5,531 bases of DNA, taken from positions 1,754 to 7,284 of the forward strand of contig CAJUFW010000171.1 in the NCBI GenBank assembly GCA_910585655.1. Reading direction: 5' to 3'. How positions within the stretch are numbered: the stretch's first letter is position 1; every line of letters begins with the position of its first letter. Positions 1 to 5,467 of the stretch are shown here, one piece after another. The position numbers and the translations under genes are program-made. This DNA is from an uncultured Lachnospiraceae bacterium. GTDB lineage: Bacteria; Bacillota_A; Clostridia; Lachnospirales; Lachnospiraceae. The notes beneath the pieces are model-generated. The model was not told the origin of the DNA. It ran no database searches and was given only the letters and a program-made list of their open reading frames with translations.

Positions 1-622
1 ATCCAGAAAGCGAATTTATCATTGGCTCTCCTGCATCAGTAATAGAACTTGCCTTTGCAATATTTTCTGTAGCCAAAAACCGATTTTCCGCTTGTCTTGC
101 TTTGATACTGTCCTGGTAGGATTTTGCACCATCCTTCCAATCTTCTTCTGTCACTTTTACCTGTTCTGCTCCATAATAATCCCCATTCTGATCTTTTACA
201 AAATATTCAAATGGACTGGCAGAATACATTTTAGGTTCACTCACCTGTGCTGTCTGACTATCTACACCGCCTTTTAACTGCCCGTAAAGATCAATTTCCC
301 CCTCAAAAGAAAACTCTAAAACTTCTATTGCTTCATCCTCTATGGTCAATACGATATAGCCAGCCGGAGCATTCTCTTTTATATAGGTAATGTAATAAGA
401 AGCAATGACATCATTTACATTATAAACTGGTATTACTTCTCTGATTTGATATTCTATGTCCGGCTGAAATGTTTCTGCCCAATCCAAAGCAGCATCGGTC
501 ATCATTTTTTCAATATCAATCTCATCGGTTGCTTCTTCCTGAGCATGGACTATAGTACCAGTTCCAAATAGAATACTACAAATTAAAACCATGCACAATA
601 CTTTTTTCATTAATTCTTTCAT
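1..622 (-). CDS. Secreted protein, N-terminal part (runs off the left edge); possibly a precursor domain of an exported peptidase
   Basis: The frame is open for 207 codons from ATG at 622 to the window edge, so the C-terminus is missing. Residues 1-27 are a classic Sec signal peptide: basic MKELMKK, a hydrophobic stretch VLCMVLICSILFGTGTIV, and a probable signal peptidase I site after VHA, followed by acidic QEEATDE. The mature part is acidic and soluble, with a beta-rich stretch near residues 96-117 (GYIVLTIEDEAIEVLEFSFE) and an aromatic segment near 142-162 (SPFEYFVKDQNGDYYGAEQV). From memory this resembles the N-terminal regions of exported papain-like or C39-like cysteine peptidases of Clostridia; that is inference, since no catalytic Cys/His region lies in the window. 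The start at 622 is preferred over the in-frame ATG at 610 because GAGAAAG lies a few bases upstream. A lipoprotein is unlikely: no lipobox cysteine follows the hydrophobic core. Sure of the gene and its export, unsure of function. Confidence 0.8.
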   Translation of the reverse strand, partial: MKELMKKVLCMVLICSILFGTGTIVHAQEEATDEIDIEKMMTDAALDWAETFQPDIEYQIREVIPVYNVNDVIASYYITYIKENAPAGYIVLTIEDEAIEVLEFSFEGEIDLYGQLKGGVDSQTAQVSEPKMYSASPFEYFVKDQNGDYYGAEQVKVTEEDWKDGAKSYQDSIKARQAENRFLATENIAKASSITDAGEPMINSLSG

Positions 623-785
623 AAAACTTTCTCACTTCTTCTACTTTATATCAGTGTTGTCGCTATTTGTCTGAAAATAAACTTAGAATAAATCAGAAAT
701 AATAAGTCGATAGAATGAATTTTCGATAAAATAAGAAACTGACAGACATTATTTTCAGAACTTTTTTGCTGCTGTCATTAGCTTA

Positions 786-926
786 TCATTTCTTTTTTCT
801 TTCTGGAAGGACATTATTGGTCTGTTTCAAATTTTTCTCTTTCCTTCGTTGTTCCAACATATAACCAGACGGTTTCTTCAACAAAACAGGGAATGGCAGG
901 GATTTTTTATTTTTAATAAAATCCAT
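786..926 (-). CDS. Possible small basic protein of 46 residues, or remnant
   Basis: An ATG-initiated frame encodes 46 residues with many Lys and Arg, including LLKKPSGYMLEQRRKEKN and a C-terminal RKKK. No signal peptide or membrane segment is visible. The ATG lies two bases after the stop of the preceding piece on the same strand (ending at 929), an arrangement typical of translational coupling, but there is no Shine-Dalgarno sequence. I do not recognise a family. It could be a genuine small protein, the tail of the same decayed gene as 929-1216, or chance in AT-rich DNA. Confidence 0.25.
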   Translation of the reverse strand: MDFIKNKKSLPFPVLLKKPSGYMLEQRRKEKNLKQTNNVLPERKKK

Positions 927-928
927 TT

Positions 929-1216
929 TTACTGTATTCTGACCATTTCAGGATTATTTAGATTCCATACTCTTATCGTTTTACCTTCTTTCGTAAACGC
1001 ATAACCGTTAATAATCATATTAGAATTCTCTGCGACAGCCTTGCAATCAATTATATTGAATCTTCACTTCCTTTATTGGTGCTAAAATTCATTTATATCA
1101 TAATATAAGTCTTTCAGAATCGGAATCAGATCGATATACTCTTCTTCCTCCTGACAATACGGCGCACGAAATCTAATCATATATCTATCATATTTGAAAA
1201 TGGTATATTCATTTTT
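929..1216 (-). pseudogene. Probable decayed gene of unknown function, at least two frames
   Basis: Two protein-like pieces follow one another on the minus strand in different frames. The first, open from 1216 to a TAG at 1082-1084, reads through RYMIRFRAPYCQEEEEYIDL and ends DLYYDINEF. The second, open from 1063 to a TAA at 929-931, contains IDCKAVAENSNMIINGYAF and ends KTIRVWNLNNPEMVRIQ. The 18 bases between them are open in a third frame (reading ILAPIKEVKIQYN across the junction), as if two small frameshifts had broken a single gene. Codons inside the pieces (GCG, CCG, CTG) are less AT-rich than their surroundings, which favours former coding sequence. Neither piece has a convincing start with a ribosome binding site, although AAAGGAAGTG precedes the second. 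I do not recognise the family. Two tiny unrelated genes or chance frames remain possible. Confidence 0.4.
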
Positions 1217-1300
1217 TCAGTAAAAATAAGGGATTTTTATAGTTAAGTAACTTTTGAAAAACAAAACAGAGTTTATAAAAGAATGGTGGAAAAGTCAGAA

Positions 1301-1334
1301 TGCCGTCCCCCATGATATAAACCAGGGGACGGCA
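1301..1334 (-). terminator. GC-rich hairpin downstream of the ferredoxin gene
   Basis: A perfect 10-bp stem (TGCCGTCCCC at 1301-1310 against GGGGACGGCA at 1325-1334) encloses a 14-base loop, starting 15 bases after the ferredoxin stop codon. On the minus strand A-rich sequence precedes it, and the following bases (TTCTGACTTTTCC) give only a weak, interrupted U-tract. On the plus strand a run of six T follows after AAGCCC, so it could also stop transcription entering from the left. The position at the end of the gene and the sharp change in base composition just beyond support a terminator. Confidence 0.72.
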
Positions 1335-1348
1335 AAGCCCTTTTTTGA

Positions 1349-1516
1349 TTAACCTTCGATAGCTCCGGTTGGGCAGGTAGCAGCGCAAGCGCCGCAGTCA
1401 ATACAGGTTTCTGCATCGATCTCGAAATGTTCTGCTCCCTCAGAAATAGCGCTTACCGGGCATTCCGGAGCGCAGGAACCGCAGCTGATGCAGGCATCGG
1501 TAATTTTATGTGCCAT
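1349..1516 (-). CDS. 2[4Fe-4S] ferredoxin, clostridial type, 55 residues
   Basis: A small soluble electron carrier of the cytoplasm with two low-potential 4Fe-4S clusters. Two C-x2-C-x2-C-x3-C-P motifs are visible: CISCGSCAPECP with Cys9, 12, 15 and 19, and CIDCGACAATCP with Cys38, 41, 44 and 48. The two halves are related by internal duplication, as in all ferredoxins of this class, and the 55-residue length is typical of clostridial ferredoxins. The protein is acidic, as expected for an electron donor/acceptor serving enzymes such as pyruvate:ferredoxin oxidoreductase and hydrogenase; the actual partner cannot be read from the neighbourhood. The start is fixed by AAAGGAGG about nine bases upstream of the ATG. 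It lies 114 bases downstream of prs but has its own strong promoter, so it is probably mainly an independent transcript. Confidence 0.95.
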   Translation of the reverse strand: MAHKITDACISCGSCAPECPVSAISEGAEHFEIDAETCIDCGACAATCPTGAIEG

Positions 1517-1564
1517 GATCGTCATCCTCCTTTATTTTTAGTTTGTTTCCTTTTTTACGCCTCT

Positions 1565-1593
1565 ATTTTAATATAAAAGAAGCCGTTTGACAA
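1565..1593 (-). promoter_or_regulatory. Promoter of the ferredoxin gene
   Basis: On the minus strand TTGTCA (1588-1593) and TAAAAT (1565-1570) are separated by exactly 17 bp. This is five of six consensus bases at each hexamer of a sigma-A promoter. Transcription would start near 1558, giving a leader of roughly 40 bases that contains the AAAGGAGG ribosome binding site. Confidence 0.75.
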
Positions 1594-1630
1594 GTAAATT
1601 TGTGTATAAAATCAAGTACGCAAATACACC

Positions 1631-2800
1631 TTAGCGCTGACCGTATTTCTTTAAAATCGTACGAATTCGAGTGGTGGGACTTAACAGCTCGCTAATAGAA
1701 GCATCGTGGTTTAAGGTGTCAATCAGCAGTGCAATGTATTTGCTCATGTCCACATTGATGTAATAAGGACGCGAAAGCAGTTCGTCGGTCTGGTAGACCA
1801 GGTTGGTAGTCAATACACGGTAAATCAGACCGTCAGCATAGGCTTCGTCAAATTTTTCCAGACCGTTGGTAAACAGACCAAACGTAGAGGCAACATAGAT
1901 ATTGCCTGCATGGCGCTTTTTCAGCTCTCTAGCAACGTCTAACATGCTTTCGCCAGAGGAAATCATATCGTCTACAATAATCACGTCTTTTCCTTCTAAA
2001 TGACCGCCCAGATATTCATGTGCGACGATTGGATTACGACCATCTACGATAGTGGAGTAATCCCGGCGCTTGTAGAACATGCCTACGTCTACGCCCAGCA
2101 CATTGCCGAAATATACCGCCCGCGCCATTGCGCCTTCATCCGGGCTGATCACCATCATATGGTCAGCGTCGGTACGGATATCCGGCACGTTTTTAAGTAG
2201 CGCCTTGATAAACTGATAGGTCGGCATAATCGTCTCAAAGCTTTTTAAAGGGATTGCGTTCTGTACGCGCGGATCATGGGCATCAAAGGTAATGATACTG
2301 TCTACTCCCATGGCGGTCAGCTCCTGCAGAGCCAGAGCGCAGTCCAGGGATTCACGGGTGCTGCGCCGATGCTGGCGGCTTTCATACAGAAACGGCATAA
2401 TGACGGTGATCCGGTGTGCTTTGCCGCTGGCGGCGGCAATCAGTCTCTTTAGATCCTGGTAGTGATCGTCTGGCGACATATGGTTTTCATGTCCACAGAT
2501 AGAATAGGTCAGACTGTAATTGCATACATCGACCATAATGTACAGATCATCTCCCCGGATAGAGGTTCGGAGTACACCCTTTGCTTCGCCGGAGCCAAAA
2601 CGAGGGCAGTCGGCGTCTACCAGATAGGAATCCCGCTGATAGCCTGCAAAAGCAATCGTAGAGGTATGCTCATTGTCCCGTTTGTTGCGCCAGGAAACAA
2701 TGTAGTCATTGACCTTTTTCCCCAGACTTTCGCAGATCTTGGTGGCAACAATGCCAAGAGGACCTACTGGAATGGTTTCAATATAATGTTCTTGTGGCAT
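1631..2800 (-). CDS. prs: Ribose-phosphate pyrophosphokinase (PRPP synthase), long divergent form
   Basis: Makes 5-phosphoribosyl 1-diphosphate from ribose 5-phosphate and ATP, the precursor for purines, pyrimidines, NAD, His and Trp; cytoplasmic. The fold is two tandem phosphoribosyltransferase-like domains. Visible marks are RFGSGEAKG (67-75, matching the RFSDGE region of typical Prs), FLYESRQHRR (137-146, the ATP-binding YxRQDRK region but with His where Asp is usual), FDAHDP (172-177, metal-binding His region), YKRRD (243-247, catalytic flexible loop) and the PRPP loop DVIIVDDMISSGESM (272-286). At 389 residues it is about 70 longer than canonical Prs: there is an N-terminal extension of roughly 60 residues and an insertion near 94-118. 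The loop reads SSGES instead of the usual DTAGT. I believe this long form occurs widely in Clostridia. The start is supported by GGAGGAG ten bases upstream. Whether it is the only PRPP synthase of the cell or a second copy cannot be told here. Confidence 0.9.
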   Translation of the reverse strand: MPQEHYIETIPVGPLGIVATKICESLGKKVNDYIVSWRNKRDNEHTSTIAFAGYQRDSYLVDADCPRFGSGEAKGVLRTSIRGDDLYIMVDVCNYSLTYSICGHENHMSPDDHYQDLKRLIAAASGKAHRITVIMPFLYESRQHRRSTRESLDCALALQELTAMGVDSIITFDAHDPRVQNAIPLKSFETIMPTYQFIKALLKNVPDIRTDADHMMVISPDEGAMARAVYFGNVLGVDVGMFYKRRDYSTIVDGRNPIVAHEYLGGHLEGKDVIIVDDMISSGESMLDVARELKKRHAGNIYVASTFGLFTNGLEKFDEAYADGLIYRVLTTNLVYQTDELLSRPYYINVDMSKYIALLIDTLNHDASISELLSPTTRIRTILKKYGQR

Positions 2801-2843
2801 GATCGATTCTCCTCCGTGAATGTGTTGTGAATCCTACACTTAC

Positions 2844-2873
2844 GTTATATCATTTCTACCTACTGTTCGTCAA
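2844..2873 (-). promoter_or_regulatory. Promoter of prs
   Basis: On the minus strand TTGACG (2868-2873) and TATAAC (2844-2849) are 18 bp apart, and TG one base before the -10 forms an extended -10 element. The start would lie near 2837, giving a leader of about 37 bases with the GGAGGAG site. The promoter lies in the 172-base gap after dnaI, in which no clear terminator was found, so read-through from the dnaD-dnaI operon is also possible. Confidence 0.7.
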
Positions 2874-2972
2874 GAAAAATCGGCAGACTATTATGTTCTT
2901 TTACAGATAATTTTACAGTAGTTTTATTATGTTTGTGTATTTAAGGCAGTTTAAAGCGCATTATGCAGCGAT

Positions 2973-3959
2973 TTAAGCAAACGCTTTTTGGAGACGGATA
3001 TCTTCTCCTACAAGTTTCACCAATGTATAATTCATCGTCAGCCGGGAAAAAATACGCTCGCTGTAGTTCCGGCTTAAATCGTCCAGAGAAAGATTGGTGG
3101 AAATGACAGTCGAGTTCTGGCGCAGATCCCGTTCGTTTAAGCAAAGGTATAGACGGCTGGTAATAAAGGTGTTGTTGACCTCCGTTCCCAAATCATCGAT
3201 AATGAGCAGATCACAGTCTAAAATATAATCTAAGGACGCCTCTGCCTCCGGATCTTCCCGTTTCTGGAAGGCATATTTTTCCAGCGCATCAAAAAGCTGA
3301 AAAGCCGTGAGGTAAATGACCGTATGGGAATGATCTAACAGCTCCTTGGCAATGCAGTTGGCAAGAAAGGTTTTGCCTACTCCGGTATTGCCGTAAAGCA
3401 GCAGATTTTCATAGGAAGAATCAAAGTTTTCAATAAAACTACGGCAGGTTTGCAGAGCCCGTCCGGCGTTGGCACGAGGCGTCAGTCCTGTTGATTCCTC
3501 CGTATACTGGTCGGAATAATAGGCAAGCTGAAAGGTGTCAAAATTTTCGCGTTTTAAAGAATGCCGCAGGTTGGATTGGTCATAAAGCAGATCGACAATA
3601 GCCTGCTTAAAGCAATGACATTTTTGATTCCCGATATGCCCGGTATCCTGACAGTCCGGGCAGTAAAACCAAGGCTCTAAGTAGTTCTCGGAGAAACCGG
3701 CTTTTCTTAAAAGGAGCTTCTTTTTGGCAGAAAGTGCTTCGTTTCGTTCCTTGAGGGAATCTAAAGCGGCGTCATCCCCGGAGAGGACGAGCCTTGCGCA
3801 CTGAATAGAGCCGGAAATCAGTTCCTGGTCTAGCTGCTCTAGTTCTGGAAGCTCGGCGTAGACCTGTTCGGTACGCTGATCTAACTCCCATTTGACCTGC
3901 TGTCTGCGGCTGTCATATTCCCGTAAGATACGGTTATATTGGTAATTTTGTAATCCCAT
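2973..3959 (-). CDS. dnaI: DnaI/DnaC-type AAA+ helicase loader
   Basis: ATPase that loads the replicative helicase ring onto single-stranded DNA during initiation and restart, together with the DnaD protein encoded just upstream. Numbered from the ATG at 3959 (328 residues): a charged N-terminal helicase-binding region (1-90), a zinc-finger-like set of cysteines Cys100, 103, 114 and 116 (YCPDC...CHC), then the AAA+ domain with Walker A GNTGVGKT (190-197), Walker B LLIIDD (251-256), sensor 1 around ISTN (286-289) and a probable arginine finger in RIFSRL (302-307). This order and length match Bacillus subtilis DnaI. The frame extends to an ATG at 3986, but that one has no ribosome binding site, whereas AAGGGGAGGG sits six bases or so before the ATG at 3959, which I therefore choose. 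It begins 45 bases after the dnaD stop, consistent with one operon. IstB-type transposition ATPases are related, but the zinc region and the dnaD neighbour argue for DnaI. Confidence 0.92.
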   Translation of the reverse strand: MGLQNYQYNRILREYDSRRQQVKWELDQRTEQVYAELPELEQLDQELISGSIQCARLVLSGDDAALDSLKERNEALSAKKKLLLRKAGFSENYLEPWFYCPDCQDTGHIGNQKCHCFKQAIVDLLYDQSNLRHSLKRENFDTFQLAYYSDQYTEESTGLTPRANAGRALQTCRSFIENFDSSYENLLLYGNTGVGKTFLANCIAKELLDHSHTVIYLTAFQLFDALEKYAFQKREDPEAEASLDYILDCDLLIIDDLGTEVNNTFITSRLYLCLNERDLRQNSTVISTNLSLDDLSRNYSERIFSRLTMNYTLVKLVGEDIRLQKAFA

Positions 3960-3964
3960 AGTTG

Positions 3965-3974
3965 CCCTCCCCTT
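3965..3974 (-). promoter_or_regulatory. Ribosome binding site that decides the dnaI start
   Basis: AAGGGGAGGG on the minus strand lies about six bases upstream of the ATG at 3957-3959. It falls inside the nine-codon extension that starts at 3986, and the latter ATG has only A/C-rich sequence before it. The shorter protein is therefore the better call. Confidence 0.8.
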
Positions 3975-4004
3975 ACAATGAGGCATGATAGTTTGCTTCT
4001 GGTA

Positions 4005-5162
4005 TTAGCTTCCGCTGCGGTTTAAAAGGCGCTGCTCCATAGAGGAATATTCCTCCCCCGAATAGTTCCGCTGTGGAAAGGCGTTGAATCGGTTGTTGTT
4101 TTTTGGTACGGCTCTGGAAAAGTTTTCGGTTTTATTGGCGGCGGTTCGCGCCACGGTCTGACTGTGGATCTGATCGGCTCGTAAAATATCCTGCTTTGTC
4201 GTAATACCTTTTTTATGCCAGTTTTCCAGGATACGGTCAGCATATTTAAAATCCGGACGCTGGGTGGAAAGTAAGGAACGGCTGCACGCTTCCTCTATCA
4301 TATCGGCAGAAAAGCCGAATTTCTTTGCCCAGCGGTCGATATAGCTTTGTTCGGCGGCGCCAGGGGTGCGGTTCATGCCGAAAGCCCGGACGACAGCCTG
4401 ATAGTGTGCGTTGTATTTAAAGGAGGAGGTCTCTGCCTGCTCTACGGTACTGATGCCTTCCTGCGCCCAGTTAAGCGCTACCTTTTCGATATAGGAAGGA
4501 CTTTTTTTATCACGAGAGGCGCAGTATTCGTATAGATATAAAATCAAATCAGCGGAAAAACCTGCGCTTTCGTATAAATAAACGATCAACTGAATATCGG
4601 CAGGATTGAGCAGACGCTCTAAATACCGTTCGGCAATACTCATGATCCATTTGACCTCTTCATTAGAAGAAAGCTTTTCAATCTGAGATTTGGAGTAAGT
4701 AGGGATTTCCAAATCCGGCTTCTTTTGCTCGACAGGAGGCTCGTCTACGACAGGAGCCAGGGAAGCAGCAGGCGAAATGCTTTGTATAACAGGAATGTCT
4801 ATTACAGGAAGATTCATAACGGGAACCTCCACAACAGAAGTATGCCCACCGCCGCCCAGATCCAACAAGGTGATCCTGGTAATTTCTCCCTCGGAAGCTT
4901 CTCCTTCGGCGCGGGAAACTTGAATCAAGCCATATTGCTCTAACCAGGCGACAGAGCGCAGAATGTCTCCCTCCGTATCCCCTAAGGAAGCGGCGATAGA
5001 AGAAATGGACAGCTCTGCCGTGCTTGGCATAGATAGCTGGCGCAGCAGGTAAAGATAGGTTTTTACACAGGTGCCGTTCGCATGAGGCATAAAATGGTCG
5101 ATAAACCGGTTGGATATGACGGTGACACTGCAGTGGTTCCCACCTGAAATTGCGATTCCCAT
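4005..5162 (-). CDS. dnaD: DnaD/DnaB-like primosomal replication initiation protein
   Basis: DNA-remodelling protein of the primosome in Gram-positive bacteria; it bridges DnaA- or PriA-opened DNA and the helicase loader. Residues 13-100 form a winged-helix-like N-terminal domain (VISNRFIDHFM, then TYLYLLRQLS and SVAWLEQYGLIQV). Next is a Pro/Val-rich linker (about 105-155) with a small repeat (VPVMNLPVIDIPVI). Two copies of the DnaD-type C-terminal helical domain follow at about 165-245 and 255-333, each ending in the hallmark YxxxxxxxW-x4-GI pattern (YIEKVALNWAQEGI, YADRILENWHKKGI). The tail ends in RFNAFPQRNYSGEEYSSMEQ plus RLLNRS, a motif I recall from many clostridial DnaD proteins. The doubled domain is closer in layout to B. 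subtilis DnaB than to DnaD, so it may cover both jobs. The start is supported by AAGGGGAG seven bases upstream. First gene of the operon with dnaI; its promoter lies beside a DnaA-box cluster. Confidence 0.9.
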   Translation of the reverse strand: MGIAISGGNHCSVTVISNRFIDHFMPHANGTCVKTYLYLLRQLSMPSTAELSISSIAASLGDTEGDILRSVAWLEQYGLIQVSRAEGEASEGEITRITLLDLGGGGHTSVVEVPVMNLPVIDIPVIQSISPAASLAPVVDEPPVEQKKPDLEIPTYSKSQIEKLSSNEEVKWIMSIAERYLERLLNPADIQLIVYLYESAGFSADLILYLYEYCASRDKKSPSYIEKVALNWAQEGISTVEQAETSSFKYNAHYQAVVRAFGMNRTPGAAEQSYIDRWAKKFGFSADMIEEACSRSLLSTQRPDFKYADRILENWHKKGITTKQDILRADQIHSQTVARTAANKTENFSRAVPKNNNRFNAFPQRNYSGEEYSSMEQRLLNRSGS

Positions 5163-5193
5163 AAATAGACTCCCCTTTTATTTGTTGTTTTGG

Positions 5194-5222
5194 GCAGCCG
5201 CCGGAGTATACCGGACGACTGC
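5194..5222 (-). promoter_or_regulatory. Stem-loop at the 5' end of the dnaD-dnaI leader
   Basis: On the minus strand GCAGTCG, a bulged T and CCGG pair with CCGG and CGGCTGC around a six-base loop TATACT, giving 11 pairs including one G-T wobble. The hairpin would start only a few bases after the predicted transcription start (near 5224) and ends about 20 bases before the ribosome binding site. There is no U-tract, so it is not an intrinsic terminator; a role in mRNA stability or leader control is possible. Confidence 0.6.
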
Positions 5223-5230
5223 GCTCTATG

Positions 5231-5259
5231 AGTATAGCACAGATTTTCCAGTTTGAAAA
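5231..5259 (-). promoter_or_regulatory. Promoter of the dnaD-dnaI operon
   Basis: On the minus strand TATACT (5231-5236) is preceded by TGC, forming an extended -10, with a weak -35 TTTTCA (5254-5259) at 17-bp spacing. Transcription would start near 5224, giving a leader of about 60 bases. The first DnaA-box-like sequence begins 15 bp upstream of the -35, a position from which bound DnaA could activate or repress. Confidence 0.65.
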
Positions 5260-5273
5260 TAGGGGGAAAAGAC

Positions 5274-5312
5274 CGTGGATGAAATTGTGGATAATGTGGA
5301 TAGTGTGGATAA
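5274..5312 (+). promoter_or_regulatory. DnaA-box array, left: three abutting boxes plus a degenerate one
   Basis: TGTGGATAA, the reverse complement of the DnaA box TTATCCACA, occurs perfectly at 5286-5294 and 5304-5312, with TGTGGATAG (8 of 9) exactly between them at 5295-5303. The three are joined head to tail without a spacer. A weaker box, CGTGGATGA (7 of 9), lies at 5274-5282, three bases before the triplet. All have the same orientation. Confidence 0.88.
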
Positions 5313-5423
5313 CAGGACAAGTTAAAAAAGAAAAAAAAGGAATTTGTCGAGAAAACGCACATTTTATGCGAAAAGGAGAAAATCCGCTCTATTCCTGTAG
5401 AAAAAGTGGATTTGCACAAAGAA

Positions 5424-5467
5424 ATCCACAGCCTGTCACAAAAAGCGCTGTTGATAAGGCTGTGGAT
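5424..5467. repeat. Inverted repeat built around two DnaA-type boxes
   Basis: ATCCACAGCC (5424-5433) is the exact reverse complement of GGCTGTGGAT (5458-5467), with 24 bases between. The right arm overlaps the perfect box at 5461-5469 and the left arm overlaps the degenerate opposite box at 5422-5430. The matching flank GCC/GGC extends the symmetry beyond the box itself. Confidence 0.7.

Larger units (their letters stand above)
623..1300. other. AT-rich region between the secreted-protein gene and the ferredoxin terminator
   Basis: About 680 bases with no intact gene that I can recognise. The stretch is clearly AT-richer than the part of the window right of 1300. The minus strand holds short open pieces with protein-like character at 929-1216 and 786-926, listed separately. 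The piece at 623-780, directly upstream of the secreted-protein gene, must carry that gene's promoter, but I see only weak candidates, such as TATAAA around 645-650 without a convincing -35. The plus strand shows no credible coding sequence, and no terminal inverted repeats or transposase remains were seen. Confidence 0.5.

Noticed and set aside
92..277. 61-codon plus-strand frame in the left region
   Set aside because: It lies antisense to the open minus-strand secreted-protein gene and has no ribosome binding site. Its Phe/Ile-rich membrane-like look results from reading that gene backwards.
1602..1629. Six-bp inverted repeat GTGTAT/ATACAC after prs as a terminator
   Set aside because: The stem is short and AT-rich, the loop is long and there is no U-tract.
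2462..2830. 122-codon plus-strand frame opposite prs
   Set aside because: It is the antisense of a clearly coding prs region and shows no domain; the same holds for the smaller plus-strand frame at 2000-2200.
2941..2972. Terminator after dnaI
   Set aside because: Only short imperfect self-complementarity (around TGCATAATGCG) without a U-tract is seen, so I could not support a terminator.
2941..3144. 67-codon minus-strand frame overlapping the 3' end of dnaI
   Set aside because: It is a shifted frame of the DnaI AAA+ domain region, with no start signal and no family resemblance.
3960..3986. Longer dnaI beginning at the ATG at 3986
   Set aside because: No Shine-Dalgarno sequence precedes it, and the nine extra codons contain the strong ribosome binding site of the ATG at 3959.
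4347..4943. Plus-strand frames (4347-4535, 4725-4943) and the minus-strand frame 4022-4243 inside dnaD
   Set aside because: They are out-of-frame shadows of the DnaD coding sequence without ribosome binding sites or recognisable content.
5373..5379. AAAGGAG on the plus strand as the ribosome binding site of a rightward gene
   Set aside because: No ATG, GTG or TTG at suitable distance opens a meaningful frame; the only plus-strand frame open to the window edge lies over the boxes and has no start signal.
5063..5419. 118-codon minus-strand reading frame crossing the dnaD start, its leader and the DnaA boxes
   Set aside because: It overlaps the well-supported start of dnaD in another frame, has no ribosome binding site, is of low complexity (runs of Phe, and YPHYPHYP from the boxes), and lies over the promoter and origin-like sequence.
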